Positions 18,202 through 26,918 are shown, numbered from the stretch's first letter. The stretch is 64,000 nt of DNA from DASYHS01 sp035998295 (GCF_035998295.1 NZ_DASYHS010000068.1:20909-84908), one strand, 5' to 3'. Notes: generated by a model from the letters alone, not told the origin. Numbers and translations: made by a program.

Positions 18202-18621
18202 TCAATGCGACCAGGGATCGACGAGGGTAAGACCCAGGGCATCGAAATGTCTGATGTTCCGCGTGGCGAGAGTCGCCCTGCGGGCCATGGCGATCCCGGC
18301 AATCTGCACGTCGCGAATCTCGACCGGACGCCCGGCGCGGCGCTGCTCGGCCGCAATGACACCAGCCGCTTGCGCGGCCATATCGTCCAAGGGAAGCACC
18401 CGCCCCTCCAGATCCGCTTCGAGGGATCGGGTGAAAGCCTCTTCCAACAGCCTGCGCCTGCGCCCCTCGGCCAGCAGCTCGATGCCCAGGCGGATTTCGA
18501 ACACGGTGACCGACGTGGTCCATACGGATTCGGACGGCAGGCCGTCCAGCCATGCTGCGACGGCTTGATCGGGGGATTCCCGCATCAACGCCGAGAGAAC
18601 GTTGGTATCCAGAATCATCAT
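18202..18621 (-). CDS. PIN-domain toxin of VapC/FitB type
   Basis: 139 residues with the PIN ribonuclease fold. The first acidic residue is in MMILDTNVLSALMR (D5), the second is in TSVTVFEIRLGIELL (Glu), the third is in IRDVQIAGIAMA (Asp), and the end shows ATRNIRHFDALGL, the usual FitB/VapC C-terminus. PIN toxins cleave specific RNAs and are held inactive by the cognate antitoxin. The gene overlaps the antitoxin stop by 4 bp (ATGA). RNA target unknown. Confidence 0.9.
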   Translation of the reverse strand: MMILDTNVLSALMRESPDQAVAAWLDGLPSESVWTTSVTVFEIRLGIELLAEGRRRRLLEEAFTRSLEADLEGRVLPLDDMAAQAAGVIAAEQRRAGRPVEIRDVQIAGIAMARRATLATRNIRHFDALGLTLVDPWSH

Positions 18622-18866
18622 GACGTGAAATCGGCAGGCCGCGGAGGCTGCCCCCGCAGTTCCGGAACGTCCTCGGCGAGACCGATCCCCGCAAATCGAG
18701 CAGCCAACCGCGAACCGAGACCGGGTCGCGGACCGTTCTCATCCTTGACCGCGTTGCGGAGTATGTCCCGGACTTCTTCCTCGGTACTGCGACCGTGACG
18801 GCGGGCTCGGCGCTGGAGCTTCGCCTTCACGTCGTCTTCGAGGTTGCGGACGAGCAACTGAGCCAT
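18618..18866 (-). CDS. FitA/VapB-type ribbon-helix-helix antitoxin
   Basis: 82 residues. MAQLLVRNLEDDVKAKLQRRARRHGRSTEEEVRDIL is split here as an Arc-like beta strand (QLLVRNL) and helices (DDVKAKLQRRARRHG, STEEEVRDILRNA). The C-terminal tail (LRGQPPRPADF) is the type that wraps the toxin active site. RHH antitoxins dimerise on operator DNA; an inverted repeat lies just upstream at 18884-18910. It is first in the operon with the PIN toxin. Confidence 0.9.
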   Translation of the reverse strand: MAQLLVRNLEDDVKAKLQRRARRHGRSTEEEVRDILRNAVKDENGPRPGLGSRLAARFAGIGLAEDVPELRGQPPRPADFTS

Positions 18867-18883
18867 GGGCGCCTCGGACGTGA

Positions 18884-18910
18884 CATGATATGATGTGATA
18901 TGATATCATG
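18884..18910. promoter_or_regulatory. Inverted repeat operator of the FitAB-like pair
   Basis: Perfect 8-bp arms CATGATAT (18884-18891) and ATATCATG (18903-18910) flank an 11-bp spacer, about 18 bp upstream of the antitoxin ATG. Additional TGATATGA half-sites lie inside. The block is far more AT-rich than its surroundings, so it probably holds the promoter and the autoregulatory operator. Confidence 0.7.
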
Positions 18911-18951
18911 CTATCACGAAAGCCGATGCCCATCAACGTGACGGGCGGCCC

Positions 18952-20193
18952 CTACGCCAGCCGGTTCGGTGGTGGCGTGGCCTCGCCGGCCAGCAGCTCC
19001 GCGTAGACGGCGAGGGTGTCGCGGCACATCCGCTCGCGCGTGAAGCGCCCGGTCACGAAGGCGCGGGCCTGCGCGGCCAGCGCATCGCGCGCGCCGGCAT
19101 CGAGCGACAGCGCCTCGTCCAGCGCCGCCGCGAGCGCCGCCGGGTCGCCGGGGGGCACGACCCAGCCGGTCTCGCCGGCCAGCACCGTCTCGCGCACCGC
19201 CCCGTGGTTGGAGACGATCACCGGCTTGCCCATCGCCTGGGCCTCCACGATGACGCGGCCGAACGCCTCGGGGTCGCTCGACGCGTTGACGACGACGTCG
19301 GCCAGCAGATAGGCGGCGGGCATGTCGCTGCAGTGGTCGACGATGCGCACGACGCCCCCCAGGTCGTGGCGGGCGACCGCCTCCTCGATCTCGCGCCGGT
19401 AGCCCGTGCGCCCCTGGTCGGAGCCGACCAGCAGGCAGCAGATATCGCGCCGGCCGAGGCGGGCCAGCGCCTCGACCAGGACGAGCTGTCCCTTCCAGCG
19501 CGTCAGGCGCCCCGGCAGCATCACAACGTGCCGGTCATCCGGAACGCCCCAGGCGCGGGCGAGCTGGATCAGGCGCTCCTGGCTGACGCGCTCGGGCGAG
19601 AACAGGTCGACGTCGATGCCGCGGTGGATGACGCGGATCGCGGCGGGGTCCGTGTCGTAGTTCTCCAGGATGTGGGCGCGGATGAACTCCGAGATCGCGA
19701 TCACGCGCTCGCCGCGCGCCATCACCGAATTGTAGAGGCGCTTGAGGCGGCCGTCGAAATTGTAGGGCGCGTGGAAGGTCGTCATGAAGCGGGCCCCCGT
19801 GCGCCGGGCGGCGAACAGCGCGCTCCAGGCCGGCGCGCGGGAGCGGGCGTGCACGATCCGGGCGCCGGTCTCGCCGATCAGCTCGGCGAGGCGGCCGGCG
19901 TTCCGGCGCATCACCAGCGGGTTCTTGGACGCGAGCGGCAGGGCGACGTGGCGGATGCCCCAGCGGTCGAGCTCGCGCACCATCGGGCCGCCGGCCGAGG
20001 CGACGATGGGCGTGCCGCCCGCCTGCGCCAGCGCCACCGCGACGTCGATGGCGCCGCGCTCGGCGCCGCCGGTGACCAGGCTGGGCAGCACCTGGAGGAC
20101 GACCGGGGAGGACTGTCGGGGGGAGGCCGAGGCGGCCGAGCCGGCCGGGTTGCCGGACGGACCCGCCGTGGTATGGTTCGCAGCCCCGTTCAT
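18952..20193 (-). CDS. Glycosyltransferase family 4 protein
   Basis: 413 residues from ATG 20193; a longer frame to 20313 is possible but lacks a good start context. The N-terminal domain has the VLQVLPSLVTGGAERGAID acceptor-side motif, and the C-terminal GT-B domain has VIHRGID, LPGRLTRWKGQ and the E-x7-E retaining signature DPEAFGRVIVEAQAMGKPV. Such enzymes transfer sugars from nucleotide donors to cell-surface glycans or lipids. No polysaccharide genes adjoin it, so the acceptor is unknown. It is divergent from the hydrolase gene, with only 46 bp between starts. Confidence 0.88.
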   Translation of the reverse strand: MNGAANHTTAGPSGNPAGSAASASPRQSSPVVLQVLPSLVTGGAERGAIDVAVALAQAGGTPIVASAGGPMVRELDRWGIRHVALPLASKNPLVMRRNAGRLAELIGETGARIVHARSRAPAWSALFAARRTGARFMTTFHAPYNFDGRLKRLYNSVMARGERVIAISEFIRAHILENYDTDPAAIRVIHRGIDVDLFSPERVSQERLIQLARAWGVPDDRHVVMLPGRLTRWKGQLVLVEALARLGRRDICCLLVGSDQGRTGYRREIEEAVARHDLGGVVRIVDHCSDMPAAYLLADVVVNASSDPEAFGRVIVEAQAMGKPVIVSNHGAVRETVLAGETGWVVPPGDPAALAAALDEALSLDAGARDALAAQARAFVTGRFTRERMCRDTLAVYAELLAGEATPPPNRLA

Positions 20194-20239
20194 GCATGCC
20201 CCGTCGATATGGATCTTGGATAGTGGAAGGTCGTCCCGA

Positions 20240-21001
20240 ATGAGCACGGACCGGCGAAAAGCGGGCGAGAATACTCTGATCCGCGGCGACGTCACCATAG
20301 CGTTCAACCGCACCGCAGGCCGCAGCCCCGGCGTCGTCTTCCTGGGCGGCTACAAGTCCGACATGACCGGCACCAAGGCGACGGAACTCGAGCGCTTCTG
20401 CCGCGAGCGGGGCCATGCCTTCCTGCGCTTCGACTACCGCGGCCACGGCGCGTCCTCCGGCCGGTTCGAGGACGGGACGATCGGCGCCTGGGCCGAGGAC
20501 GCGATCGACGCGATCGACCGGCTGACGGAAGGGCCGCAGGTGCTGGTCGGCTCGTCCATGGGCGGCTGGATCATGCTGCTGGCCGCACTCGCCCGGCCGC
20601 AGAGGGTGCATGGCCTGGTCGGCATCGCGGCGGCCCCGGACTTCACCGAGGACCTGATCTGGGCCGGGCTCGACGAGGCGCGCCGCCGCCGGATGATGGA
20701 GGACGGCGAGATCCGGGAGCCGTCCGACTACGGCGAGCCCTATGTCTACACCCGGGCGCTGATCGAGGACGGGCGCCGGCATCTGCTGCTGCGCGACACG
20801 GTCGCGCTGACCTGCCCGGTCCGGCTGCTGCAGGGCATGCGCGACCCGGACGTGCCGTGGCGAACGGCCGAACGCATCGCCGGGCGCATCGCCGCCGAGG
20901 ACGTGCGCGTGACGCTGGTCAAGGACGGCGACCACCGGCTGTCGCGGCCGCAGGACCTGGAACTCCTGTTCGCGACGGTGGCGGAACTCCTGGCCTCATG
21001 A
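20240..21001 (+). CDS. Alpha/beta hydrolase
   Basis: 253 residues from ATG 20240. Oxyanion region VVFLGGYKSDMTG, FDYRGHGASSG, nucleophile elbow GSSMGGW, acid in GMRDPDVPW and histidine in DGDHRLSRPQD make a complete Ser-Asp-His triad. The pattern resembles palmitoyl-protein thioesterase ABHD10-like hydrolases, but the substrate is not deducible. It overlaps the DUF1489 gene by 4 bp. Confidence 0.88.
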   Translation: MSTDRRKAGENTLIRGDVTIAFNRTAGRSPGVVFLGGYKSDMTGTKATELERFCRERGHAFLRFDYRGHGASSGRFEDGTIGAWAEDAIDAIDRLTEGPQVLVGSSMGGWIMLLAALARPQRVHGLVGIAAAPDFTEDLIWAGLDEARRRRMMEDGEIREPSDYGEPYVYTRALIEDGRRHLLLRDTVALTCPVRLLQGMRDPDVPWRTAERIAGRIAAEDVRVTLVKDGDHRLSRPQDLELLFATVAELLAS

Positions 21002-21414
21002 GTGCGACGATCCACCTGATCAAGCTCGCCGTCGGCGCCGAGAGCATCGACACCATGCGCGCCTACCAGGCCGCCCGCCTGGAGAAGCACGGCGAGGTGT
21101 TCCACCTGACCCGGAGCACGCCCGTGCGCGCGGCCGAACTGCTGGATGGCGGGTCGCTGTACTGGATCGTCAAGGGCGTGCTGACGGTGCGCCAGCGCCT
21201 GCTCGACATCGTCGCCGTCGAGCCGGACGAGGAGGGGCGCGGCTGCAAGCTCCTGCTCGACCCGGAGCTGGTCGAGGTCGGGCGCCGGCCCCATCGGCCG
21301 TTCCAGGGCTGGCGCTACCTCAAGGCAGAAGCGGCCCCGGCGGACCGCCGGGCCGGCGGGGACGACCTGCCGGACGCGCTTGCGGACGAGTTGCGGCGCC
21401 TCGGCATTCTCTAG
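20998..21414 (+). CDS. DUF1489 family protein
   Basis: 138 residues from the ATG that overlaps the hydrolase stop (ATGA). The N-terminus IHLIKLAVGAESIDTMRAYQ and the segment PVRAAELLDGGSLYWIVKGVLTVRQ are typical of DUF1489, a family confined mainly to Alphaproteobacteria. The C-terminus contains FQGWRYLK. It has no known activity and is soluble. Confidence 0.88.
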   Translation: MSATIHLIKLAVGAESIDTMRAYQAARLEKHGEVFHLTRSTPVRAAELLDGGSLYWIVKGVLTVRQRLLDIVAVEPDEEGRGCKLLLDPELVEVGRRPHRPFQGWRYLKAEAAPADRRAGGDDLPDALADELRRLGIL

Positions 21415-21444
21415 GTCATCGGCGTGCAGGTCAGATGACGCGGG

Positions 21445-21777
21445 TCAGCGGCGGCGGCGCGCGCCGAGCAGGAACAGGACGAGGCCCAGCACGCCGAGGA
21501 CCGCCGCGGCCGGCCACAGCAGGACGGTGACCAGCCCGGGGTCCCACAGCTCCGGCCAGAGATTGCGCTGGATGCCGGCCTGCACGAGGTTGAGGCTGCC
21601 GGGATGGAGCGCGTACCACAGCTCGCCCCCCGCCGACAGGCGGAACGGGCCGCCGACGGCATAGCGGTAGACGTCCCAACCGAGGGCGGCCGCAGCCAGC
21701 AGCAACAGCAGACCGCCGATCACACGGAGCACGATCAAGGGGGAGGTCCTTCCGTCGGTTCGCGCGAGCCCGAGCAT
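21445..21777 (-). CDS. Small membrane protein, unknown
   Basis: About 110 residues with two predicted helices (VLRVIGGLLLLLAAAALGW and the C-terminal VLLWPAAAVLGVLGLVLFLLG followed by RRR). Between them lies ALHPGSLNLVQAGIQRNLWPELWDPG. The same pattern occurs in many alphaproteobacterial genomes as an unnamed protein. The start is uncertain: ATG 21801, ATG 21777 and TTG 21738 (with a GGAAGG upstream) are all in frame. Confidence 0.7.
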   Translation of the reverse strand: MLGLARTDGRTSPLIVLRVIGGLLLLLAAAALGWDVYRYAVGGPFRLSAGGELWYALHPGSLNLVQAGIQRNLWPELWDPGLVTVLLWPAAAVLGVLGLVLFLLGARRRR

Positions 21778-21871
21778 GCCCGCGGACGGGACCGCGCACA
21801 AGCCCGCTCGCGGCCGCGCGAACGTCCTTGAATTGGCGCGCCCGCCTGATTATGGTGCCGCTCCTGCGCGG

Positions 21872-21964
21872 GGAGGGGTGGCCGAGTGGTTGAAGGCGCT
21901 CGCCTGGAAAGCGGGTATACCGTGATGAGCGGTATCGTGGGTTCGAATCCCATCCCCTCCGCCA
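21872..21964 (+). tRNA. tRNA-Ser(GGA)
   Basis: Class II tRNA with acceptor GGAGGGG/CCCCTCC, D-arm TGGCCGAGTGGTTGAAGGCG, anticodon loop CTGGAAA with GGA at 21906-21908, a long variable arm, GGTTCGAATCC T-loop, discriminator G and encoded CCA. The downstream DNA begins an accessory segment, so this tRNA may have served as an integration site. Confidence 0.95.
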
Positions 21965-22451
21965 ACCACACGCACCGACTGGAAAGCGCTGCATTTCAGC
22001 GGGTTGATGCCCACCTTCCAGGCACCCCACATACGCTTTCCACGCATGTCTTTTTTCTGAAGGCACCCTGCCCAGGCTCGACGGCTCGGACAGGGAACGC
22101 CCTCTGGGTGTCTTGAATTCACGGTACGTCGTGTAACTGTCGAGCCCTGCGGCTCCGAGCTTCAAAGTCAGGTCGATGAAACCCGACCGGACGCCTTGCT
22201 GGACCGAGTTGATGCGGTCCCGGGGGTTCGCCGCACGCCCCTCCTCGCTCTGGAGTTGGTCCCGACTATTCGGTCTGCTATGGAGCGCCCATGCGGGTGT
22301 CAGCCGCCGGTCGGGACTTTACCACGCCAGCTTGTCATCGGACGGGTTGCGAAACACGGTATCCGGATGGAGAATGCGCCATGCCGGCCTGCCGAACCGA
22401 AATGCGGCCCAAAAGGATGCGCAAGCCCGCCAGATCGGGTTCCGACATGTC
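21965..22451. other. 487-bp gene-poor stretch after tRNA-Ser
   Basis: Directly follows the tRNA CCA. Frames on both strands are open in places but show no start, motif or consistent codon bias, and the GC content is lower than in the neighbouring genes. It may be decayed mobile or chromosomal DNA. I searched by eye for a second copy of the tRNA 3' end as an attachment site and did not find one in the window. Confidence 0.5.
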
Positions 22452-23237
22452 ATGACCCACAGCGTACAACTGACCCCGCGGCAGCTGTCGGCGTTCCTGG
22501 ACGACGATCTCGACGGTACCGGCCCGTGCCGCGTACGGGAAGATCTGGCCCTCGACGACCTAGCCGGCACCGACGTGCTGCCCAACGCCCGCATCCTGCT
22601 GGCGGAACTGGAACGCGGGCGCGCCAAGCTGACCGGGAAGGGCCGCCTGAACCGCGAGTTCGTGGCAATCCTGATGGAACGCTTCCAATGGCGCGACCTG
22701 GATCCCGCCGGGGTCCGCGCCGTCAGCAAAGTGGTCAACGAAGGCGACTTCCCTCCCGCCCGGTACCTCCATGCAGTGCTCAAGCTGTCCGGCCTCGTCC
22801 GCAGGGACAAGGGCTATCTCGTGACGACCAGGAAGGGCCGAGACCTTCTGGCGGAGGAACAGGCTGGCCGGTTGCAGGCGACCCTGTTCCGCACTACCTT
22901 CGTTCGCTACAATCCGGCCTATCTCGATGCCTTCGACATGCCGGAGGTCTTCGCGCCACAGATTTCCCTGATCCTGTTCCTGATCGGACAGTTCCGCGCG
23001 GAATGGCGGCCCGCCGAAGCGATCCTGCGCAGCACCACGCTGCCGATCAGGGAGTTGACGGAGCCCTCGCACCCCCGGCTGCCGCCGGCGGCTTTCAGCG
23101 CGCGGGTCCTGCGGTACCTTCACTGGTTCGGCCTGATGGAGGAAGGACAGGGGGTCGCCAACCAGGACTGGGGGCAGCCGCGGCTTTACCGCAAGACGGC
23201 GCTGTACGACCGCATGCTTCGTTTCGCGGTGCCGTGA
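22452..23237 (+). CDS. Hypothetical protein, possible winged-helix segment
   Basis: 261 residues from ATG 22452 (MTHSVQLTPRQLSAFLDDD). A central segment LHAVLKLSGLVRRDKGYLVTTRKGRDLL has the look of a winged helix with its wing. The C-terminal part repeats a similar pattern (RVLRYLHWFGLMEE ... GQPRLYRKTALYDRML). I do not recognise the family. Upstream in-frame ATGs to 22176 add only an unsupported Arg- and Ser-rich extension. It is the first gene of the tRNA-Ser-adjacent island and is followed by the SWIM gene after 96 bp. Confidence 0.75.
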   Translation: MTHSVQLTPRQLSAFLDDDLDGTGPCRVREDLALDDLAGTDVLPNARILLAELERGRAKLTGKGRLNREFVAILMERFQWRDLDPAGVRAVSKVVNEGDFPPARYLHAVLKLSGLVRRDKGYLVTTRKGRDLLAEEQAGRLQATLFRTTFVRYNPAYLDAFDMPEVFAPQISLILFLIGQFRAEWRPAEAILRSTTLPIRELTEPSHPRLPPAAFSARVLRYLHWFGLMEEGQGVANQDWGQPRLYRKTALYDRMLRFAVP

Positions 23238-23333
23238 CGGCGCCGTGCAGGCTGATTGCGCCGGCCCGGGCGCTTGCCTAGTGCCCGGGCGCTTGCCTAA
23301 TGTAAGTGATCGCCGCCGCAGCACGCCCCCGCC

Positions 23334-25004
23334 ATGACCGACCGAGCACAGCCCCGCTTCGACGCCGACGCTCTGCGAGACCTGGCCGGCGACAGCATAT
23401 TCGCGCGCGGCGAGGCTTATCTCCGCGATGGGCGGGTGCAACTCCTTGCCGTCGAGCAGGATCGCGTGCTGGCGAAGGTGTCCGGTTCGGAGCCCTACAG
23501 GGTCGAGCTGACCGGGTGGGGTCCCGACATCGACGGCACATGCTCCTGCCCCGCCTTCGAGGACCGGGGCTTCTGCAAACACCTGGTCGCGGCGGCCCTG
23601 GCGGCCGGCGTGCAGGAGCCGACAGCCGGGAACACGCCGGACCGGATCCGCCGCCATCTGTGCGGCAAGGGAGTCGACGCCCTGGTCGAACTGATCCTCG
23701 AACAGGCAGGGCGGGATCCGGACCTGTTCCGCAGCCTGGACATGGCCGCCGCAGCGGCCTGCGACGAGGACGACGTGCTCGAGGCCCGCTTCCTGGCCGC
23801 CATCGACGACGCCGTCCTATCCGATTACTACATCGGCTATCGCGAGGTACGGGCCTGGGCGGACAAGACGCACGCCGTGCTCGACCGGATCGCCGGGCTG
23901 GTGGACGACGGCCGGGCGGCTTCGGCGCTGCGCCTCGCGGAGCACGCCATGGCGCGGATCGAGGATATGATGGAAAGCGTCGACGGGTCCGACGGCCGGT
24001 ACGGCGGCCTGCAGCTGCAGGCGCGCGACGTCCATCTCCACGCCTGCCGCGCCGCCCGTCCCGATCCGGTGGCCTTGGCCCACGACCTCTTCGCACGAGA
24101 GGTGGAGGATAGCCAGGACACCTTCCACGCCGCGGCCTTCCTATATGCCGAGGTGCTGGGCGAGGAAGGGCTTTCGGAATACCGCCGCCTCGCCGAAGCG
24201 GCCTGGAAGACCTTCCCGCCATTGGCCGCCGGCGACAAGGACGGCGGATACGGAAAGCGGTACCGGCTGTCGAGAATCCTCGACTTCTTCGCCGAGCGGG
24301 ATGGCGACGTCGACGCGCGCGTCGCCATCCGCGCCAAGGACCTGTCCTCGCCGTTCAGGTACCTGGAACTGGCCGAGTTCTGCCAGTCCCAGGGGCGCGG
24401 GGAGGAAGCGCTCCGCTGGGCCGAGGAAGGGCTATGGGCGTTCGAGGACACCGTCCTCGACGCACGTCTGACGGTCTTCACTGTCGGCCTCCTGTCCGAT
24501 GCAGGGCGCGGAGACGAGGCCAGGGCCCTCGCCTGGCGCCTGTTCGAGCGGCAGCCGAGCCTCGAGTCGTACCGCCTGCTGCGCCGGCTGGGCGGCGAGG
24601 CGGCCCGGGACCGCGCCGTCGCGGTGCTGAGGAAACGGCTGGACGGTGCCGGCCCGCGGACCGCCTGGCACTTTCCCGCCGACCTGCTGATCCGGGTGCT
24701 GATGGAGGAAGCGGCGTATGCCGACGCATGGGCCGTCGCGCACCGCCACGGCGCGTCGAAGGCGCTGGAGGACGCGCTCGCCGAGGCCAGCGAAGGCTCC
24801 CACCCGCGCGAGGCATTGGCGGTATACGCAGCCCGGATCGACGAGCTGGTCTCCGCGGGCGGCAACCACAAGTATCAGCAGGCCGGCCAACTGATCGTCC
24901 GCATGTCCAGGCTCCGCGAGGCGTCGGAACAGGCGGCCCACATTGCGGCACTGAGAACACGATTCAAGGCCAAGCGCAATTTCATCAAGCTTCTCGATTC
25001 CTAG
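23334..25004 (+). CDS. SWIM zinc-finger protein with long helical repeat region
   Basis: 556 residues. The SWIM motif CxCx8CxH is complete (C70, C72, C81, H83) after a short DAD-LRDLAGDSIFARGEAYLRDG domain. The rest is a helical repeat array (EEALRWAEEGLWAFED, GRGDEARALAWRLFERQPS) resembling the DUF6880-type tail often joined to SWIM domains. SWIM fingers bind DNA or proteins. It ends 2 bp before the start of the fusion gene, so the two are probably co-transcribed. Confidence 0.88.
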   Translation: MTDRAQPRFDADALRDLAGDSIFARGEAYLRDGRVQLLAVEQDRVLAKVSGSEPYRVELTGWGPDIDGTCSCPAFEDRGFCKHLVAAALAAGVQEPTAGNTPDRIRRHLCGKGVDALVELILEQAGRDPDLFRSLDMAAAAACDEDDVLEARFLAAIDDAVLSDYYIGYREVRAWADKTHAVLDRIAGLVDDGRAASALRLAEHAMARIEDMMESVDGSDGRYGGLQLQARDVHLHACRAARPDPVALAHDLFAREVEDSQDTFHAAAFLYAEVLGEEGLSEYRRLAEAAWKTFPPLAAGDKDGGYGKRYRLSRILDFFAERDGDVDARVAIRAKDLSSPFRYLELAEFCQSQGRGEEALRWAEEGLWAFEDTVLDARLTVFTVGLLSDAGRGDEARALAWRLFERQPSLESYRLLRRLGGEAARDRAVAVLRKRLDGAGPRTAWHFPADLLIRVLMEEAAYADAWAVAHRHGASKALEDALAEASEGSHPREALAVYAARIDELVSAGGNHKYQQAGQLIVRMSRLREASEQAAHIAALRTRFKAKRNFIKLLDS

Positions 25005-25006
25005 GC

Positions 25007-26017
25007 ATGCATCCCTGCGAGATCGAAGAGCAGAACCGATACCTCCTGCGACGCCAACGCGCGTTCCGTGCCGCCGCCGACGTCGTGGCCGACGCCTGGG
25101 CGACCTTCCCCGAGGTGCGGGCGATCGCCGTCATCGGCTCGGTCGCCAAGCCGCTATGGAAGGAGATCCCGCGCTTCCAGCCGTTCCGCCGTCTGCGCAT
25201 CGAGCTTTGGCACGAGTGCGGCGACCTCGACCTCGCGGTGTGGATCGAGTCGCAGCACCGTCTCGGCGAGTTGCGCCGCGCCCGCGATGCCGCGCTGCGC
25301 AAGGCGGCCATGGCTGGAACCGGCAGCGGGATCGTCGGGCATCAGGTCGACACATTCCTGCTGGAGCCGGGCAGCGACCGCTATCTCGGCCGGCTCTGCT
25401 CGTACTCCCAATGCCCCAAGGGCAAGCGGGACTGCGCGACGCCCGGCTGCGGAGCGATCCGGTTCAACAAGCGGATCGCCGAGTTCAAGCCACGCGACGA
25501 CCTCCTGGCGATGGTGCCGGACACGATGCTGTACGACCACGCCGCGGGGCGGCTGCGCTTCGCGGTCGACCTGCCGGAAACGGGAGACGGTAGGGCGGTG
25601 TCCGGCTGCATCGAGCAGTCCGGGAGCAATGCCGAAGCATCACGGCACCCGCTGGAACGTACAGGCGGCAGAAAGCCGAAATCCTACAAGGTCATCTATA
25701 AAATCACTTGGCCAAACGGCAAGATCTATATCGGCAGTGACCTGACCGACTCGATCACCTATTTCGGCAGTCCTGACAAAAACCTCCTGGAAGCGGATTT
25801 CGGGACGAGAGAGGCCCGAGGCGACATGACGATCCGCCGGGAGATCCTATGGGAGTCGGATACCGCGTCGGATCAGGAGGTGCGACGGAAGGAGCGAGAG
25901 TTCATCGTTGCATTGCGGGCCAATGACCCCGCGGTCGGCTACAACAAGCTTCCGAAGATCGGATCGGGCGGGGCCGGTCCGTCGGGCAACGTCCCTCGTA
26001 GACGCGACTGGAACTGA
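25007..26017 (+). CDS. Nucleotidyltransferase-like protein fused to a GIY-YIG domain
   Basis: 336 residues from ATG 25007. Residues 35-120 match the minimal nucleotidyltransferase fold: IGSVAKPL (G44 S45), ECGDLDLAVW (D73, D75) and a third acid in HQVDTFLLEP (D115). A four-cysteine stretch (131, 136, 143, 148) may bind zinc. After a linker, residues 226-310 form a GIY-YIG domain (VIYKITWPNGKIYIGSDLTD, R278 and E297 region) like a small stand-alone family. No ATG opens the second domain, but a weak in-frame GTG exists at 25598. Whether this is one polypeptide or a recent fusion of two genes is open. Confidence 0.8.
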   Translation: MHPCEIEEQNRYLLRRQRAFRAAADVVADAWATFPEVRAIAVIGSVAKPLWKEIPRFQPFRRLRIELWHECGDLDLAVWIESQHRLGELRRARDAALRKAAMAGTGSGIVGHQVDTFLLEPGSDRYLGRLCSYSQCPKGKRDCATPGCGAIRFNKRIAEFKPRDDLLAMVPDTMLYDHAAGRLRFAVDLPETGDGRAVSGCIEQSGSNAEASRHPLERTGGRKPKSYKVIYKITWPNGKIYIGSDLTDSITYFGSPDKNLLEADFGTREARGDMTIRREILWESDTASDQEVRRKEREFIVALRANDPAVGYNKLPKIGSGGAGPSGNVPRRRDWN

Positions 26018-26039
26018 GCCGAGGCCGCGCTCGCCGCCG

Positions 26040-26438
26040 TTACCCGCCGGCTCGATTCACTCTCGTCCCCAGCCCGTACCCGGCCCAGACCGCGGCGAGC
26101 CATCCGGCCACGGACATGCCGACATAGGCCGCCGCCATGCCGGGCCGGCCGGCCTCCACAAGGCGGACCGTCTCCAGGCTGAAGACCGAGAATGTCGTAT
26201 AGCCGCCGCAGACCCCGGCCATCATGAAATGCCGCTGCAGTGGCCCGGCGGCGAACCGCCCACCCGGGGCGGCGAGCGCTGCGTAGAGGCCGATCAGCCA
26301 GGAGCCGGTGACGTTGACGAACAAGGTCCCCAAGAGGGACCCGGTGCCCAGCCAGCCGGCCAGCAGGTCCGAGGCGAGCCAGCGCGCACCGCCGCCAAGC
26401 GCGCTGCCGAGCCCGACCGCCAGGTACAGACGCACCAT
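26040..26438 (-). CDS. crcB: Fluoride channel CrcB/Fluc, subunit 1
   Basis: 132 residues, four helices. The motifs GGGARWLAS, NVTGSWLIG and GGYTTFSVFSLE include the pore Asn and the Phe/Thr/Ser track of Fluc channels, which export fluoride as dual-topology dimers. The start ATG at 26438 is chosen because it begins the first helix (VRLYLAVGLG). It lies 10 bp after its partner gene. The pair probably forms a heterodimer. No fluoride riboswitch is visible upstream. Confidence 0.93.
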   Translation of the reverse strand: MVRLYLAVGLGSALGGGARWLASDLLAGWLGTGSLLGTLFVNVTGSWLIGLYAALAAPGGRFAAGPLQRHFMMAGVCGGYTTFSVFSLETVRLVEAGRPGMAAAYVGMSVAGWLAAVWAGYGLGTRVNRAGG

Positions 26439-26448
26439 TCCCGCCCCG

Positions 26449-26841
26449 TCACGTCCAGACCGCGAGGCCGGTCCCGGCCAGCAGGCCGAGGGCCGCGGCG
26501 GGCAGGCATAGGCCGAGGGAGAGCACCACGTTCCCAAGGGCCCGGCGACGGTCCCCCGCCTGCGCGAGCGCCAACGTCTGCAGACTGAAGGACGACACCG
26601 TCGTGTAGCTGCCGAGGAAGCCGATCACGGCGACACGCCAGACATCCGCGTCGGAGAACCAGGGATGGCCCGCGGCCGCCAGCCCGGCGACGACGCCGAT
26701 CGCCAGCGCGCCGCCGGCGTTCACGGCCAGCGTACCCCAGGGGAAGTCCCCACCGGCGGCACGGCCGACCACGCCGGCCAGCCAGTGGCGCGCCATGCCG
26801 CCCGCGGCGCATCCCAGCGCGAGCCAGAAGAGGTCCCGCAT
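26449..26841 (-). CDS. crcB: Fluoride channel CrcB/Fluc, subunit 2
   Basis: 130 residues with LFWLALGCAAGGMARHWLAG, NAGGALAIGVV and GSYTTVSSFSLQTL. In the last motif one Phe position of the TTFS track is Val, unlike the partner. Two adjacent divergent crcB genes normally encode oppositely oriented halves of a heterodimer. This copy is first in the pair. Confidence 0.92.
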   Translation of the reverse strand: MRDLFWLALGCAAGGMARHWLAGVVGRAAGGDFPWGTLAVNAGGALAIGVVAGLAAAGHPWFSDADVWRVAVIGFLGSYTTVSSFSLQTLALAQAGDRRRALGNVVLSLGLCLPAAALGLLAGTGLAVWT

Positions 26842-26918
26842 CCCGCTCTCCGTGCCGCCGATCCGCCGGCAGCATTACCAGATCGCGCGCGGCAGGTGTA
26901 GGCGGCATCAGCCTGGCA

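Noticed and set aside
21735..22122. Short frames through tRNA-Ser giving GDGIRTHD-like peptides
   Set aside because: This peptide is the well-known mistranslation of the tRNA antisense strand.
22319..22810. Minus-strand frame ending ILHPDTVFRNPSDDKLAW
   Set aside because: A vague resemblance to H-NS ends, but most of the frame is antisense to the gene at 22452 and no domain is complete.
26842..26918. Possible fluoride riboswitch upstream of crcB
   Set aside because: The crcB motif consensus was not found on the minus strand upstream of 26841.
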